Assembly: GCF_003336755.1 (NCBI RefSeq)
Contig: NZ_QMDI01000002.1
Coordinates: 1,054,001 to 1,118,000 of the forward strand
DNA length: 64,000 nucleotides
Direction of reading: 5' to 3'
From: Elioraea thermophila (ex Habib et al. 2022)
GTDB taxonomy: Bacteria; Pseudomonadota; Alphaproteobacteria; Acetobacterales; Acetobacteraceae
Both the position numbers and the translations under genes were made by a program. Below are positions 53,653 to 63,181 of this stretch, piece by piece. Under the pieces are notes generated by a model. It saw only the letters and a program-made list of their open reading frames with translations, ran no database searches and had not been told where the DNA came from. Numbering within the stretch: position 1 is the stretch's first letter; every line of letters starts with the position of its first letter.

Positions 53653-54650
53653 ATGTTCGCCCCGATCGAGGACGATCCAGCCCCCCTCGTCTCCACCGGC
53701 AGGCTGCCGACGCGCGAGGACGTGGTGCAGAACGTGCACGCGGCCTGCCAGCGGTATCGCGACAACGAAGGCGGCAGGGTGGCCGATTACATCCCCGCCC
53801 TTGGCGCAGGTGCCACGCCACCTGTTCGGCATCGCGGCCGTCGGCTCCGATGGCACGATCGTCGAGGTCGGCGACGTCGGTCATCCCTTCTCCATCCAGT
53901 CCGACTCCAAACCGTTCGTCCACGCCCTCGTCATGCCGGCAGTCGGTGCCGAAACGGTCCAGGCCAAGATCGGGGTGAATGCGACCGGACTTCCGTTCAA
54001 TTCCGTCATGGCGATCGAGCTCAATCCCGATCGGACGATGAACCCGATGGTGAACGCCGGCGCGATCGCCACCACGAGCCTCGCCCCAGGCGATACGGCG
54101 GAGGCGACATGGCAGTCCATCCGAGAAGGGCTGTCGCGCTTCGCCGGGCGTGACCTCGCCTTGAACGAGGAGGTCGACCAGTCGCAGGCAGCGACCAAGC
54201 TGCGGAACCGAGGCATCGCCAAACTGCTGGAAGGCTAGGGGCGGATGTACTGGGACGCGCTGGAAGCGACCGACATCTACCACCCGCCAGTGCTCGCTCA
54301 ACGTCACCGCGCACGACCTCGCCGTGATGGGAGCCACCCTGGCCGATGGCGGCGTCAATCCGCTGACGCGAGAGCGCGTGATCGATGCTGCGCATTGCAA
54401 GCACGTGGTTGCCGCTCTCGCCACCGCCGGGCTCTACGAGCGATCCGGCGACTGGCTCTTCGAGATCGGCCTGTCCGGCAAGAGCGGGGGCGGCGGCGCC
54501 ATCGTCGCCATCTCTCCCGGCAAGGGCGGCCTCGGCACCTTGGCCCCACCGCTCGATGCCGCGGGCAACAGCATCAAGGGCCAGCGCGTTACCGCCTACC
54601 TGTCGGAGCGGCTCGGCCACAACCTGTTCGCTTCCCGCACGTTTGCCTGA
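53653..54650 (+). pseudogene. glsA: glutaminase remnant
   Basis: A full-length serine-dependent glutaminase (beta-lactamase fold, Gln to Glu plus ammonia) can be read only across three frames. An extra C at about 53797 interrupts VADYIPAL/AQVPRHLFGIAAV. Next comes SIQSDSKPF (with the catalytic SxxK) and NAGAIATTSL, then TAG at 54236-54238 where a conserved tyrosine (TAC/TAT) is expected before GRMYWD. An extra C at about 54281 precedes the last segment, LAVMGATLADGGVNP to the stop at 54650. The product should be non-functional. Family length (about 310 residues) matches the sum of the pieces. Confidence 0.82.
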
Positions 54651-54699
54651 GCCTGCGCCCTCGATCGCCGCCGCACGATACAGGCGAGGGACCGCCGCA

Positions 54700-55981
54700 A
54701 TGGCCACCACAGCAACTGCCACTGCGTCGGCCAGCGCCGCCCGCGAACCCAGGACGCCAATGATCGCGATCGCCCTCGGGCAGGCGATCATGTCGTTCAA
54801 CGTCGCCGCGCTGCCGGTCTCGCTCGGCGGGGATGGTGCAGAGCTTCGGTGTGCCGCCGACCACCATCGCGACCGGCATTGTCATGTACTCCCTCGCCGT
54901 TGCCGGCTTCGTCATGCTGGGCGCGAAACCGGTGCGGCGCTTCGGCTCGACGCGCGTGTCCCGCGTCGTCGTCGCGTCGTTCGGCATCGCCCAGGTGCTG
55001 ATGACCTTCTCGCAGGCAGCGATGGTGATGCTGGTCGCTCAGCTCTGCGCCGGGCTTGCCGCCGCCGTCATCGTGCCCGCCTTGGTGGCGCTGATCGCGC
55101 ACCACTATCGCGGGGAGCAGCAGGCGACGGCGGTCGGCGCGCTCGGCTCGGCCCGTGCAGGTCCGGGCGTGCTCGCCTTCCTCATCGGCGGCATTCTCGG
55201 CACCTTCATCGGTTGGCGACCGGTGTTCGGCACTCTGATCGCGGTCAGCGCGCTCGTCTTCCTCCTCAGCTTCAAGCTGAAGCCGGAGGAAGGCAGGCCT
55301 GAGGTCGGCATCGATGTCGTGGGCGTGGTCCTCGCCGCCACCGCGATCATCCTGATCGGCTTTGGCTTCAACAACCTCACCCGATGGGGTCTCGGCCTCG
55401 CCCGACCGGGCGCGCGGTTCGAGATCGTCGGTCTCTCTCCGGCGCCGATCATGATCGTGGTCGGCGTGTTCCTGCTGCAAGCCTTCTTGACCTGGACCAG
55501 GCGCGCGCAGCCCCAAGGGCGCACGCCGCTGCTCGATCTTTGCGTCATCACCTCCAGCCGCGAAAAGGCGGCCGTGATCTGCATGTTCGCCGTGGTCGCG
55601 CTGGAGGCGATGCTGAACTTCTCGGTGCCGCTCTACATCCAGATCGGGCAGGGCCGCACGCCGCTCGAAACCGCCGTGGCGATGCTGCCCTTCAACCTCG
55701 CGTCTCAACAAAATCATGGCCTACACCGGTGCCTCCGAGGCCGCCTGGCCGAGGCAGTGCGGATCAACACCGAGTCGCGGATCCAGGCGATCAAGATCGG
55801 TCTGTTGTTGATGGCGGGCGTTGCCTTCCTCGCCATCTTTCCGGCTGGTCGCCTGCCGGACTTCAAGCCCGGGCAGATCCCCGCGCACCCAGAGCCGGAG
55901 AGCCAGGAGGCGCTGAAGGCGGCAGCACAAGAGGTGGAGAAGGCGGAGGCGGAGCTGCGCCTCAGCGGCGCGCGCGTATGA
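54700..55981 (+). pseudogene. MFS transporter remnant
   Basis: The N terminus (ATG at 54700, IAIALGQAIMSFNVAALPVSLGG) is separated by an extra G in a G-run at about 54828-54832 from the rest of the major facilitator protein (MVQSFGVPPTTIATG onward). About eight transmembrane segments follow. At about 55700-55712 the sequence jumps from MLPFNLAS to a late segment (LNKIMAYTGAS-like), consistent with a deletion of some 150-200 residues, and a further shift occurs near 55742. The C-terminal tail (RINTESRIQAIKIGLLLM, PAGRLPDFKPGQIP) is recognisable. Its stop overlaps the start of the asparaginase remnant (ATGA), preserving an old operon junction. Confidence 0.78.
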
Positions 55982-56232
55982 GAAGGCCGCGGCTCCTCGT
56001 CCTCTCTCTCGGGCACCATCACCATGCTGCCGGCCGAACGTGGGGGGCTCGCCCCGAAGCTCGGCGCGGCAGAGCTTGTTGCCTCGGTGCCGGCGCTTGC
56101 CGATGTCGCGCATATCGCGAGCCGATCCCCCCTTTCGCCTGCCGAGCCCCTCACTGACACCGGCCGCTCTGATCACCGTCGCGGCCGAGATCGACAATGC
56201 GTTCGCCGCCGGCTTCGACGGCGCGGTTGGTG
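55978..56232 (+). pseudogene. L-asparaginase N-terminal remnant
   Basis: The first 85 or so residues of an asparaginase are readable: MRRPRLLVLSLG, then after loss of one G at about 56011 GTITMLPAERGGLAPKLG (containing the catalytic GTI threonine). After another shift near 56120 comes FRLPSPSLTPAALITVAAEIDNAFAAGFDGAV. The expected next motif (QGTDTIEE) is absent, and the sequence runs straight into the AbgT start. At least 240 residues are deleted. With the glutaminase it identifies the block as a former Gln/Asn utilisation locus. Confidence 0.75.
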
Positions 56233-56245
56233 GGAGGGCGCGGGA

Positions 56246-57784
56246 ATGGCAGACGCCACAGCGGTACGGAAGACGCGAATGCAGCGGATCCTGGATGCGG
56301 TGGAGCGCGCGGGAAACTGCGCGCCGCACCCGGCGATGATCTTCGTCTACCTGATCCTGCTCGTCGCGGTCCTCTCCGCCGTTCTCGGCCTCGTCGGGGC
56401 CTCCGTCACCTACTGGGTCTGGAACCCGGAGACCTCCGACTACGAGCAACGCACCACCGTCGCGCGCAGCTTGCTCACCGTCGACGGCTTCCGGTTCATG
56501 TACACCGGCGTCGTCGCCAACTTCATGTCCTCCACCGCCGTCGGCGTGATCATCGTCGCCATGCTTGGGGGTCGGCGTCGCCGAGGAGAAGGGGCTGATC
56601 AAGGCCTCGATCCGCGCCCTCGTACGGGTGGCACCGGCCTCGGCCCTGTCCTAACTCCTCGCCTTCATCGGCATCGTCTCGTCGATCGCGGCGGACGCAG
56701 GCTATCTCGTGCTCATCCCGCTCTCGGCGGTCGCCTTCTCCAGCATCGGCCGACATCCATCGCCGGGCTCGGGCTCGGCTTCGCCTCGGTCGCAGCGGCA
56801 TTCCTGGTGAACGTCCTGATCGTGCCGGTCGACGGCATCCTCACCGAAATGACGAACGACGCGATCGCGTTGATCGATGCCGAACGCCAAATCTCGCTGA
56901 CGGCCACCTTCTGGTTTTCCGTCGGCTCCGTGGTCGTACTCACCGTGCTGATCGCACTGATCACCGACCGCATCATCGAGCCGCGACTCGGCCCCTACCG
57001 CGGGGAGTACAGGCTGGAAGAGGAGACGGCGGGCAAGCCGGAGGCGGAGGCGCGCGGTCCGCGCTGGGCGCTGTGGGGGCTCCTCGGCTCGCTCGCCTTC
57101 GTCGCTCTGACGACGCTGCCGCCAGGCGCCCCGCTGCGCGACCCGGAGACGGGTGCCATCATCGGCGCCACGCCGTTCATGAATAGCCTGATCGTCACCA
57201 TCGCGCTGGTCTTTCGGGTCTCTGGCATCTGCTACGGCGAGGGGTCGGGCACCATGACCCACGTCGACCAAGTGGTGGATGCGATGGCCAAATCGCTTTC
57301 CAGCCTGTCCGGCCTCCTGCTCTTTCTGTTCGTCATCAGCCAGTCTCTCGCCTTCCCCAACTATTCCAACATCGCACCGCTCGTCGCCGTCTCGCTCGCC
57401 GACGTGTTGCAGCGGCTCGATCTCGACACGCTCCGGCTCCTGATCGGCTTCATCGTCGTCACCTTGCTGTTGGACGTGATCATCACCGGCGCGATCCCGA
57501 AATGGGCTATCTTCGCGCCGATCTTCATCCCCTTGCTGATGCGCCTCGATGTCCCACCCGAAGCCGTGCTGGCCGCCTACCGCGTGGCGGATTCGCCGAT
57601 CGACGCCATCACGCCGCTGAACGCCTACTTCGCTCTCGTCGACACCTTCTGCCAGAAGTACCAGCAGGATGCCGGGGTCGGCACGGTAATCGCGCTCATG
57701 CTGCCGTACCTGCTGATCCTGATGGCAGTGTGGATGGCGTTCTTCGCGCTCTGGCAGCTCGCCGGTCTGCCTTGGGGCTTCTGA
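56246..57784 (+). pseudogene. AbgT-family transporter, frameshifted with internal stop
   Basis: An AbgT (p-aminobenzoyl-glutamate/antimetabolite) transporter of about 510 residues. Start ATG 56246; RILDAVERAGNCAPHPAMIFVYLILL opens the protein. An extra G in the run at 56567-56571 shifts the frame. The displaced part reads GVGVAEEKGLIKASIR and meets a TAA at 56652-56654 in place of the conserved tyrosine of LSYLLAFIG. The frame is restored by loss of a base at about 56758 (GRHP/IAGLGLGFAS). The rest, to 57784, is intact and hydrophobic. The two shifts cancel in length, but the stop remains, so the gene is dead unless read-through occurs. Confidence 0.82.
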
Positions 57785-57846
57785 GCGGATCGCGGCAGGC
57801 CGGCAAAGCGGCACGGCTGCGGCGAGACCGCTGATCGGAATCGACG

Positions 57847-59695
57847 GTGCCGACCCCGAGCCCCGTCGCCATCGTCTTTGGCACCATCGCGGTCATGGTG
57901 CCGCTGTTCGCCTCGGGCCGCGTGCCGGTCGCAATCGTCGCCCTCTGTGCCGCATTGGGCCTGCACGCGTTCGGCCGGCTGACACTATTCGGCGATCGCA
58001 CCGTCCTGTTGATCGGCGGGTTGTTCACTGCTCGCCGCCCTGTTCTGGCTCGGCGAAGGCCTGGGGCGCACCGGGGTCGCGCGCCAGCTCGGCAACTGGC
58101 TCTACCGCACCGCGGGAGCGAGCGAGACGAGACTCGTCGTTCTGCTCATGAGGATCGTCGCCGGGCCTGGCGCCTTCATGAGTTCGACCGCCGTGGTCGC
58201 GATCTTCATCCCCGTCGTGTTGCGACTCTGCCGAAACAGCGGTCTCGCGCCGTCTTCGCTGATGATGCCGCTCAGCACGGCGGCATTGATCAGCGCCATG
58301 GTGACACTGATGGCGACTTCACCCAACCTGGTCGTCGGCCCGGAGCTGACGCGTCGGGGCCACGAGGGGTTCGGCTTCTTCGCCTTCACGCCGTTCGGCC
58401 TGCCGATCCTTGCGCTCGCCATCCTCTACATGATGGTCGCTCGCCGCTTCCTCGGCGGTGGCGTGGGGGCGGAAACGGCGAGGCACCGGCGACCACGCCT
58501 GCAGGAACGGATCACGGCCGACGGCCTCGCCGAGCGCGCGCATCGCGTACGCATCACGGCGGGCTCGCCGCTGATCGGCAAAAGGTTCGGTGACCTGCGC
58601 GGCACGATGAGGGGCGTGACCCTGATCGCGATCGAGCGGCCTCTCCGTTTCGGTGTCGACACGCTACGCCCGCTACCCGAACGCACGCTCGAGGAGGGCG
58701 ATGTGCTCCTGCTCGACATCTTCGAGCCGGAGATCGACATCGAGACGGTCCGGTGCGACCTGAAGCTCGATCGCCTGCCGCTCGACCCTTCGGGCGGCTA
58801 TTTCACCGACCGCCAGCACGAGATCGGCATGGCTGAGGTGATCGTCCACGCCGAATCCCCCGTCGTCGGCCGGACGGTGGATGGCGCTCTGCTGCGCGAC
58901 AGCCATAACCTCGCCGTGATCGGGCTTCGCCGTGGGCGGGATGTGGTCGCCAAAGGACTGCGCGCGGAGAGGCTTCGGGTCGGCGACACGCTGCTGCTCG
59001 TCGGCTTCGGGAGCGACATCGCGCGGCTCGGTGCCAGTGGCGGCAAGGTCGTGCTGCTCAACGTACCGGCCGAGCTTGAGGACGTGCCACCCGCCGCCAC
59101 CAAGGCGCCGCACGCGGTCGCTTCGCTCGGCCTCACCGTCGTGCTGATGGCGACCGGCGTGCTGCCCATCGTGCAGGCCGCACTGATCGGCTGCCTGTTG
59201 ATGGGCCTGTTCGGTTGCGTCGATTTCGCCTCCGCCCACCGCTCGATCGACTGGAAGAGCCCTGGTTCTCATCGTCGGGATGCTCCCCTTCTCCATCGCG
59301 CTGCAGCGTACCGGCGGCGTCGACCTTGCCGCCGATGCCGTGCTGTCCGTCTTGGGTGAAGCCGGCAGCACGGCCGTGCTCGCGACGCTGTTCGCGCTGA
59401 CGGCCGGCATCGGGCTCTTCATCTCCAGCACCGCGAGGGCAGTGCTGATGGCGCCGATTGCATTGGCGAAGGCAAGGGAGCGGCCTGTCGCCGCGCCCGT
59501 TCGCGATGATCGTCGCGCTCGCCGCCTCCACCGCGTTCATGACGCCGATCTCGTCACCGGTGAACACTCTGGTGGTCGGGCCGGGCAACGACCGGTTCGG
59601 CGATTTCGTCCGCATCGGCGTGCCCTTCTCGCTCGTCGTCCTCGTCGTCTCGGTGCTTCTCGTGCCGCTGCTGCTTCCCTTGCGCTGGCCTCTGC
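57847..59695 (+). pseudogene. SLC13/TrkA-C family permease, multiply frameshifted
   Basis: A divalent-anion/Na+ symporter-type permease with paired TrkA-C (RCK_C) domains in its centre. GTG at 57847 begins PVAIVFGTIAVMVPLFASGRVPVAIV. An extra base near 58029 leads to the frame AALFWLGEGLGRTGVARQL through the RCK_C domains (GSPLIGKRFGDL and VVGRTVDGALLRDSHNLAVIGL). An extra C near 59261 leads to LVLIVGMLPFSIALQRTGGVDL. A last shift near 59480 leads to [21 protein letters not shown]. No stop is found at the expected end, and the frame runs into the RMD1 gene. At least three lesions. Confidence 0.8.
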
Positions 59696-59699
59696 CGCC

Positions 59700-60482
59700 A
59701 TGGCTGCCCTCTCTTCGCTCCGCTTTCGCGGCTGTCTCGTCGGCGAGCGCCTCGATGTGCGCGGCCTTGCCCGTACCGGGGCCGAAACCGGCGACCCGAT
59801 CGAGATCGAGGCCTGCCCCGGCACCCGCGCCTTCGTCTTCCGTTGGGGCGCGGTTGCCATGATAGGGATGACGGCGGAGCAGGAAGCGGCCCTGCTGCAC
59901 GCCCTAGCGCCGCGCGTCACCCGGCCGCTCGCCATGCCGATGGACGAGATCGCCACGGTGACGGCGGGAGCGGAGCAGGATCGGATCGAACCCGACGGCA
60001 CGATCGCGCTGCAGGATCTCGCCGCGCCGCGGGTCGGACTGGTCGCCGATGCCCTGGCGAAGAGCGCGGCACTCAGCCAGCAGGAGACGTTGCTGACGGC
60101 AACGCTCGACCGGATGGAACCGGCGATCGCCAGCCTCCGCGATCGCGGGCGCCTCGGCTTGCGCTCCGGCCTTTTGCTCCGTTCCATCGGTGCCGCGATC
60201 TCCGCCCGCAGCCGCGCCGTCGCCCGTCTGCAGCCCGATGAGAAGCCCGACCTGCTCTGGGACCATCCCGAGCTCGAACGGTTCCACGCGAGGCTGGTTG
60301 AAGAGTATGAACGGCGCGACCGCGGCGAGGCGTTGGATCGCAAACTTGTCCTGATCGGGAAGACCACGCAGACGCTGCTCTCGTTGGTCGAGGCCAGGCG
60401 CTCCCTCGGTCTGGAAGCCGCCGTCGCCGCGTTGATCGCGATCGAAGTCGCCACCGCCGTCTATGGTCTGCTGGTGCCCTGA
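59700..60482 (+). CDS. RMD1 family protein (DUF155/YagE-like)
   Basis: A 260-residue protein that appears intact amid pseudogenes. The N-terminal part is RMD1-like ([16 protein letters not shown]). The centre carries the conserved [25 protein letters not shown]. The end is [30 protein letters not shown], followed by a single C-terminal transmembrane helix ([20 protein letters not shown]). This matches the tail-anchored architecture of RMD1/DUF155 proteins, whose mitochondrial members support membrane-associated translation; the bacterial role is unknown. ATG at 59700 lies inside the decayed SLC13 tail. Confidence 0.8.
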   Translation: MAALSSLRFRGCLVGERLDVRGLARTGAETGDPIEIEACPGTRAFVFRWGAVAMIGMTAEQEAALLHALAPRVTRPLAMPMDEIATVTAGAEQDRIEPDGTIALQDLAAPRVGLVADALAKSAALSQQETLLTATLDRMEPAIASLRDRGRLGLRSGLLLRSIGAAISARSRAVARLQPDEKPDLLWDHPELERFHARLVEEYERRDRGEALDRKLVLIGKTTQTLLSLVEARRSLGLEAAVAALIAIEVATAVYGLLVP

Positions 60483-60534
60483 ACGCGTGCGACCCGGCGG
60501 GGCGTCGTGCGCTATGTGCGCCGAGGTTCCGGCG

Positions 60535-61062
60535 ATGATGACGTCATGCCAGCAGGAGGAGGCAGCCGGCCCACTTCGTGGAAGCTTTGAATGGCTCGCG
60601 GCAGCGACGATGGTCATCGCCGTGACGGCAGGGTTCGGCATCTGGGCCTTGGCACGCGCAACCGGGCATGAGCTTGCCCTCGAGTGGGCCGTCATCACCT
60701 TCACGATGAACGATATTCCCTTCATCGGTCCGCCGGTCGCCAGGCTGTTCCCGACCTCATTCGCCGGCCTGGAGTTCGGCACCTGGCAGATGATGATCAC
60801 GGTCTTCCTCGGCATGAACGCGATCCGCCTCGTCCTCGGCTCCTGCCTCGAGCCCCGCATCAGCGGGCGGATCGTTTCGGTCTCGCCATTCGCGATGCGG
60901 TTCGCCGTCTTCATGGGCGGACTGCCGTGGGGCGTGGCCGGGGCCTTTCTCGGGCCGCCGATCCTGATCGCGCTGCTGACCTTCTGCGAGCGCAGTGTTC
61001 GGTTCTGGCGGCTTGCCGCCGCGCTGGCGAGTCGGCCACCGCAGCGGACATCGCCACGCTGA
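60535..61062 (+). pseudogene. AI-2E family (PerM-like) transporter, C-terminal remnant
   Basis: About 145 residues correspond to the C-terminal half of an AI-2E/PerM-type membrane protein: LALEWAVITFTMNDIPFIGP, FGTWQMMITVFLGMNAI, SCLEPRISG and GVAGAFLGPPILIALLTFCE. Members are normally about 350 residues, and the first half is not present upstream. Several usually conserved positions are changed (for example FTMND where FxLNY is common). The reading frame itself has no shift, so a short protein might still be made. I call it a truncated remnant in line with its surroundings. Confidence 0.65.
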
Positions 61063-61074
61063 GGCCGCCTTGCC

Positions 61075-62165
61075 CTATTGGCGGGGCGAAGGGCGGCCCG
61101 CGCGAGAAAGCCACGTCTCGCTCGCCGTCGCAGCCGCTTCGCGCGCGGCGACGACACGATGATGGTCGGGAGCGAGGATACAGGCCGGATCGGTCGCGGC
61201 GGCATCGCCGGTCAGCAGGAAGGCCTAACAACGGCATCCACCGTGATCCTTCGCGCGGCGATCGCAACTGCGACACGGCTCTCGCATCCAGTCGGTGCCA
61301 CGGTACAGGTTGAAGCCGACACTGTGGTGCCCGATGTCGGCGAGCGCCTTGTCCGTGAGCTTCTCCCACACGACGCCCGGCAGGACCTGCGCGGCGTGGC
61401 ATGGGAGCGCGAAGCCGTCGGGTGTGACCACGATGAAACGCTCTCCCCAGCCGTCCATGCAGGGGCGCAGCCGATCGGCCAGGTAGTCGGGCAGCACGAA
61501 CAGGATGTCCATCCGACCCCGCAGACGGTCTCTCGCCGCCTGCGCCAAGGTTCGGGCCGCCGCGATGGCCTGCGCGCTCGGCATCAGCGTCGCGCGATTC
61601 GGCAGCGCCCAGCCGAGATACTGCGTGTCGGCGAGCTCGAGCCTATCGGCGCCGAGCTCCTCGGCGAGCGCGATCGCGGCATCGACATGAGGCATGGTCG
61701 CTCGATGCAGGACGATGTTCAGCGTGAGCGGAAGACCGAACGCCTTGGTCCAGCGGGCGACCGCAAGTTTCTGGCGAAGGCTCGGGGTGCCCGCGATTCG
61801 ATCGCATCGCGCTTCCGTCACGTCCTGGAGCGAGAGCGGCACGGCGTCGAGGCCGGCCTCAGCCAGAGCGCCGAGGCGTTGTCCGGTGCAGGGCAGGCCG
61901 GACGTGATCAGGGTGCTGAAGAGATCGAGCCGTTTTGCCTCCCGCACGATGTCGTCGAGGTCTTGACGCAGGAAGGGTTCTCCTCCGGACAGATTGACCG
62001 AGACGATGCCAAGCGCCTCGGCCTCTCGCAGCACGCGCAGCCAATCGGACGTGGTCAGCGCGTCCCGTCGCGTCGTCCAGTCGAGCGGATTGGAACAACG
62101 GGGCGACGGAGCGGGCATCGGTAGGTGAGCTCCGCAACGACCGTATAGGGGCGTGGCACGGCCAT
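61075..62165 (-). pseudogene. pqqE: PQQ biosynthesis radical-SAM protein, inactivated
   Basis: PqqE cross-links Glu and Tyr of PqqA using a radical-SAM cluster plus auxiliary clusters. The start ATG at 62165 overlaps the pqqD stop (TGATG) and reads PYTVVAELTYRCPLR. In the CxxxCxxC motif the second cysteine codon is CGC (Arg), and one base is missing before CSNP, so the rest is in another frame (SGGEPFLRQD onward). Near the C terminus, after GGCRC, a TAG (61225-61227) stands where CAG is expected. The frame continues unmistakably (AFLLTGDAAATDPAC) to a TAG at 61075. Three independent lesions. Confidence 0.85.
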
Positions 62166-62443
62166 CACTTGGCCCCGATCAGACCACGGGCCAGCAGGCG
62201 ATCGAGAAAGGACCCGATATCGGCGGCGGCGGCGACGGCGGCCGCGTCACATCCATATCGTCGCGCAAGCAGCTGCGTGATCTCGGCGAAGGTGCGGGTC
62301 CCTTCGCAGAGAGCGAGGGTGGCCGCTGCCGTCGGGTTCAACTTGAGCCCCGCTTCGGAGTAGAGCAGCAGCGTCTCGCCCGTCAGCCGGTCAGGACGCA
62401 ACCGCGCATGCGGCACGAGCTGCGGTTTCGCGTCGGGCGCCAT
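62165..62443 (-). CDS. pqqD: PQQ biosynthesis peptide chaperone
   Basis: PqqD binds the precursor peptide PqqA and presents it to PqqE. The 92-residue product has the family pattern: LLLYSEAGLKLNPTAAATLALCEGTRTFAEI (the VLL(Y/L)PE...LN segment), QLLARRYG and a final DIGSFLDRLLARGLI helix. It is complete and without visible damage, although both flanking genes are broken. ATG at 62443 is chosen; the frame is open to 62506 within pqqC. The stop overlaps the pqqE start. Confidence 0.9.
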   Translation of the reverse strand: MAPDAKPQLVPHARLRPDRLTGETLLLYSEAGLKLNPTAAATLALCEGTRTFAEITQLLARRYGCDAAAVAAAADIGSFLDRLLARGLIGAK

Positions 62444-62447
62444 GGTT

Positions 62448-63181
62448 TCAGGCGGCGCGTGGCGCCGCCGCAGGTGCCGTTGCGGCCTCGATGCAATCGA
62501 GCACATGCCACAGGATCCCCGTCTTGCGGACCAAAGCCGCGACGCAAGCTGCCTGCTTGGCGCAGGTATCGGCGTGCCGGACGACGAAGGCGATGGCCTC
62601 GGCGCTGTCCACCCTGGCTTGCACCACGCGATTGCGAAAATAGTGATCGTCGCCGGATCGACTCACGGGTAGTGCGTTTCCCAAGCGTTGATCCGCTTCG
62701 TCATGATGTCGGGCGAGAAGAAGTCGGTCAGCGACGAGGCGACCGCCTCCAGCAGGAAGCGTTCACGCACCAGCGTGACGTGGTGGTCGCAGGCGAAGCG
62801 CACGCCAGGCAAGACGTCGACGCAGGAGCGCACCCGCTCGACATCGAGACCCACGCCGGCGGCAAGTCTGAGCCAGAGCGCAAGCCCACCCTCGCCGTCT
62901 CTTTCGCCGTCATGTTCGCGAATGCGGCGGACCCACATGCGCCGGAAGGCAGGATCGTCGGACTTGGAGAGGATGATCGCATCCTTGATCGGGATGCGGG
63001 TCTGACAATAGTACCGGTTGCAAACCAATCCTTGGATCTCCTCGCGGGAGATCCGGCCGGCGTGCATGCGCCGATGGAACGGATGATGGTCATGATCGCG
63101 AGCGGCCCCCTCGCGGCGCGGCCAATCGATGAACTCCTGTTCAGGCAACGGGGGGCGCAGCGGATCGATCGGCTCGTTCAC
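62448..63181 (-). pseudogene. pqqC: PQQ synthase, inactivated
   Basis: PqqC performs the final oxygen-dependent ring closure and oxidation of PQQ. From a GTG at 63181 (overlapping the pqqB stop, GTGA) the family sequence is good: HPFHRRMHAGRISREEIQGLVCNRYYCQ, KDAIILSK, DHHVTLVRERFLLEAVASSLTDFFSPD, INAWETHYP. There TGA replaces the tryptophan codon TGG, and about ten bases later one G is missing. The remaining 60 residues (GDDHYFRNRVVQARVDS to KTGILWHVLDCIE) are in the next frame, ending at 62448. A nonsense change plus a frameshift remove the C-terminal helices. Confidence 0.85.

Noticed and set aside
52599-63181. All frameshifts being sequencing errors
   Set aside because: Several are in C/G runs and could be, but substitutions to stop codons, the Cys-to-Arg change in pqqE and the large internal deletions cannot be explained this way.
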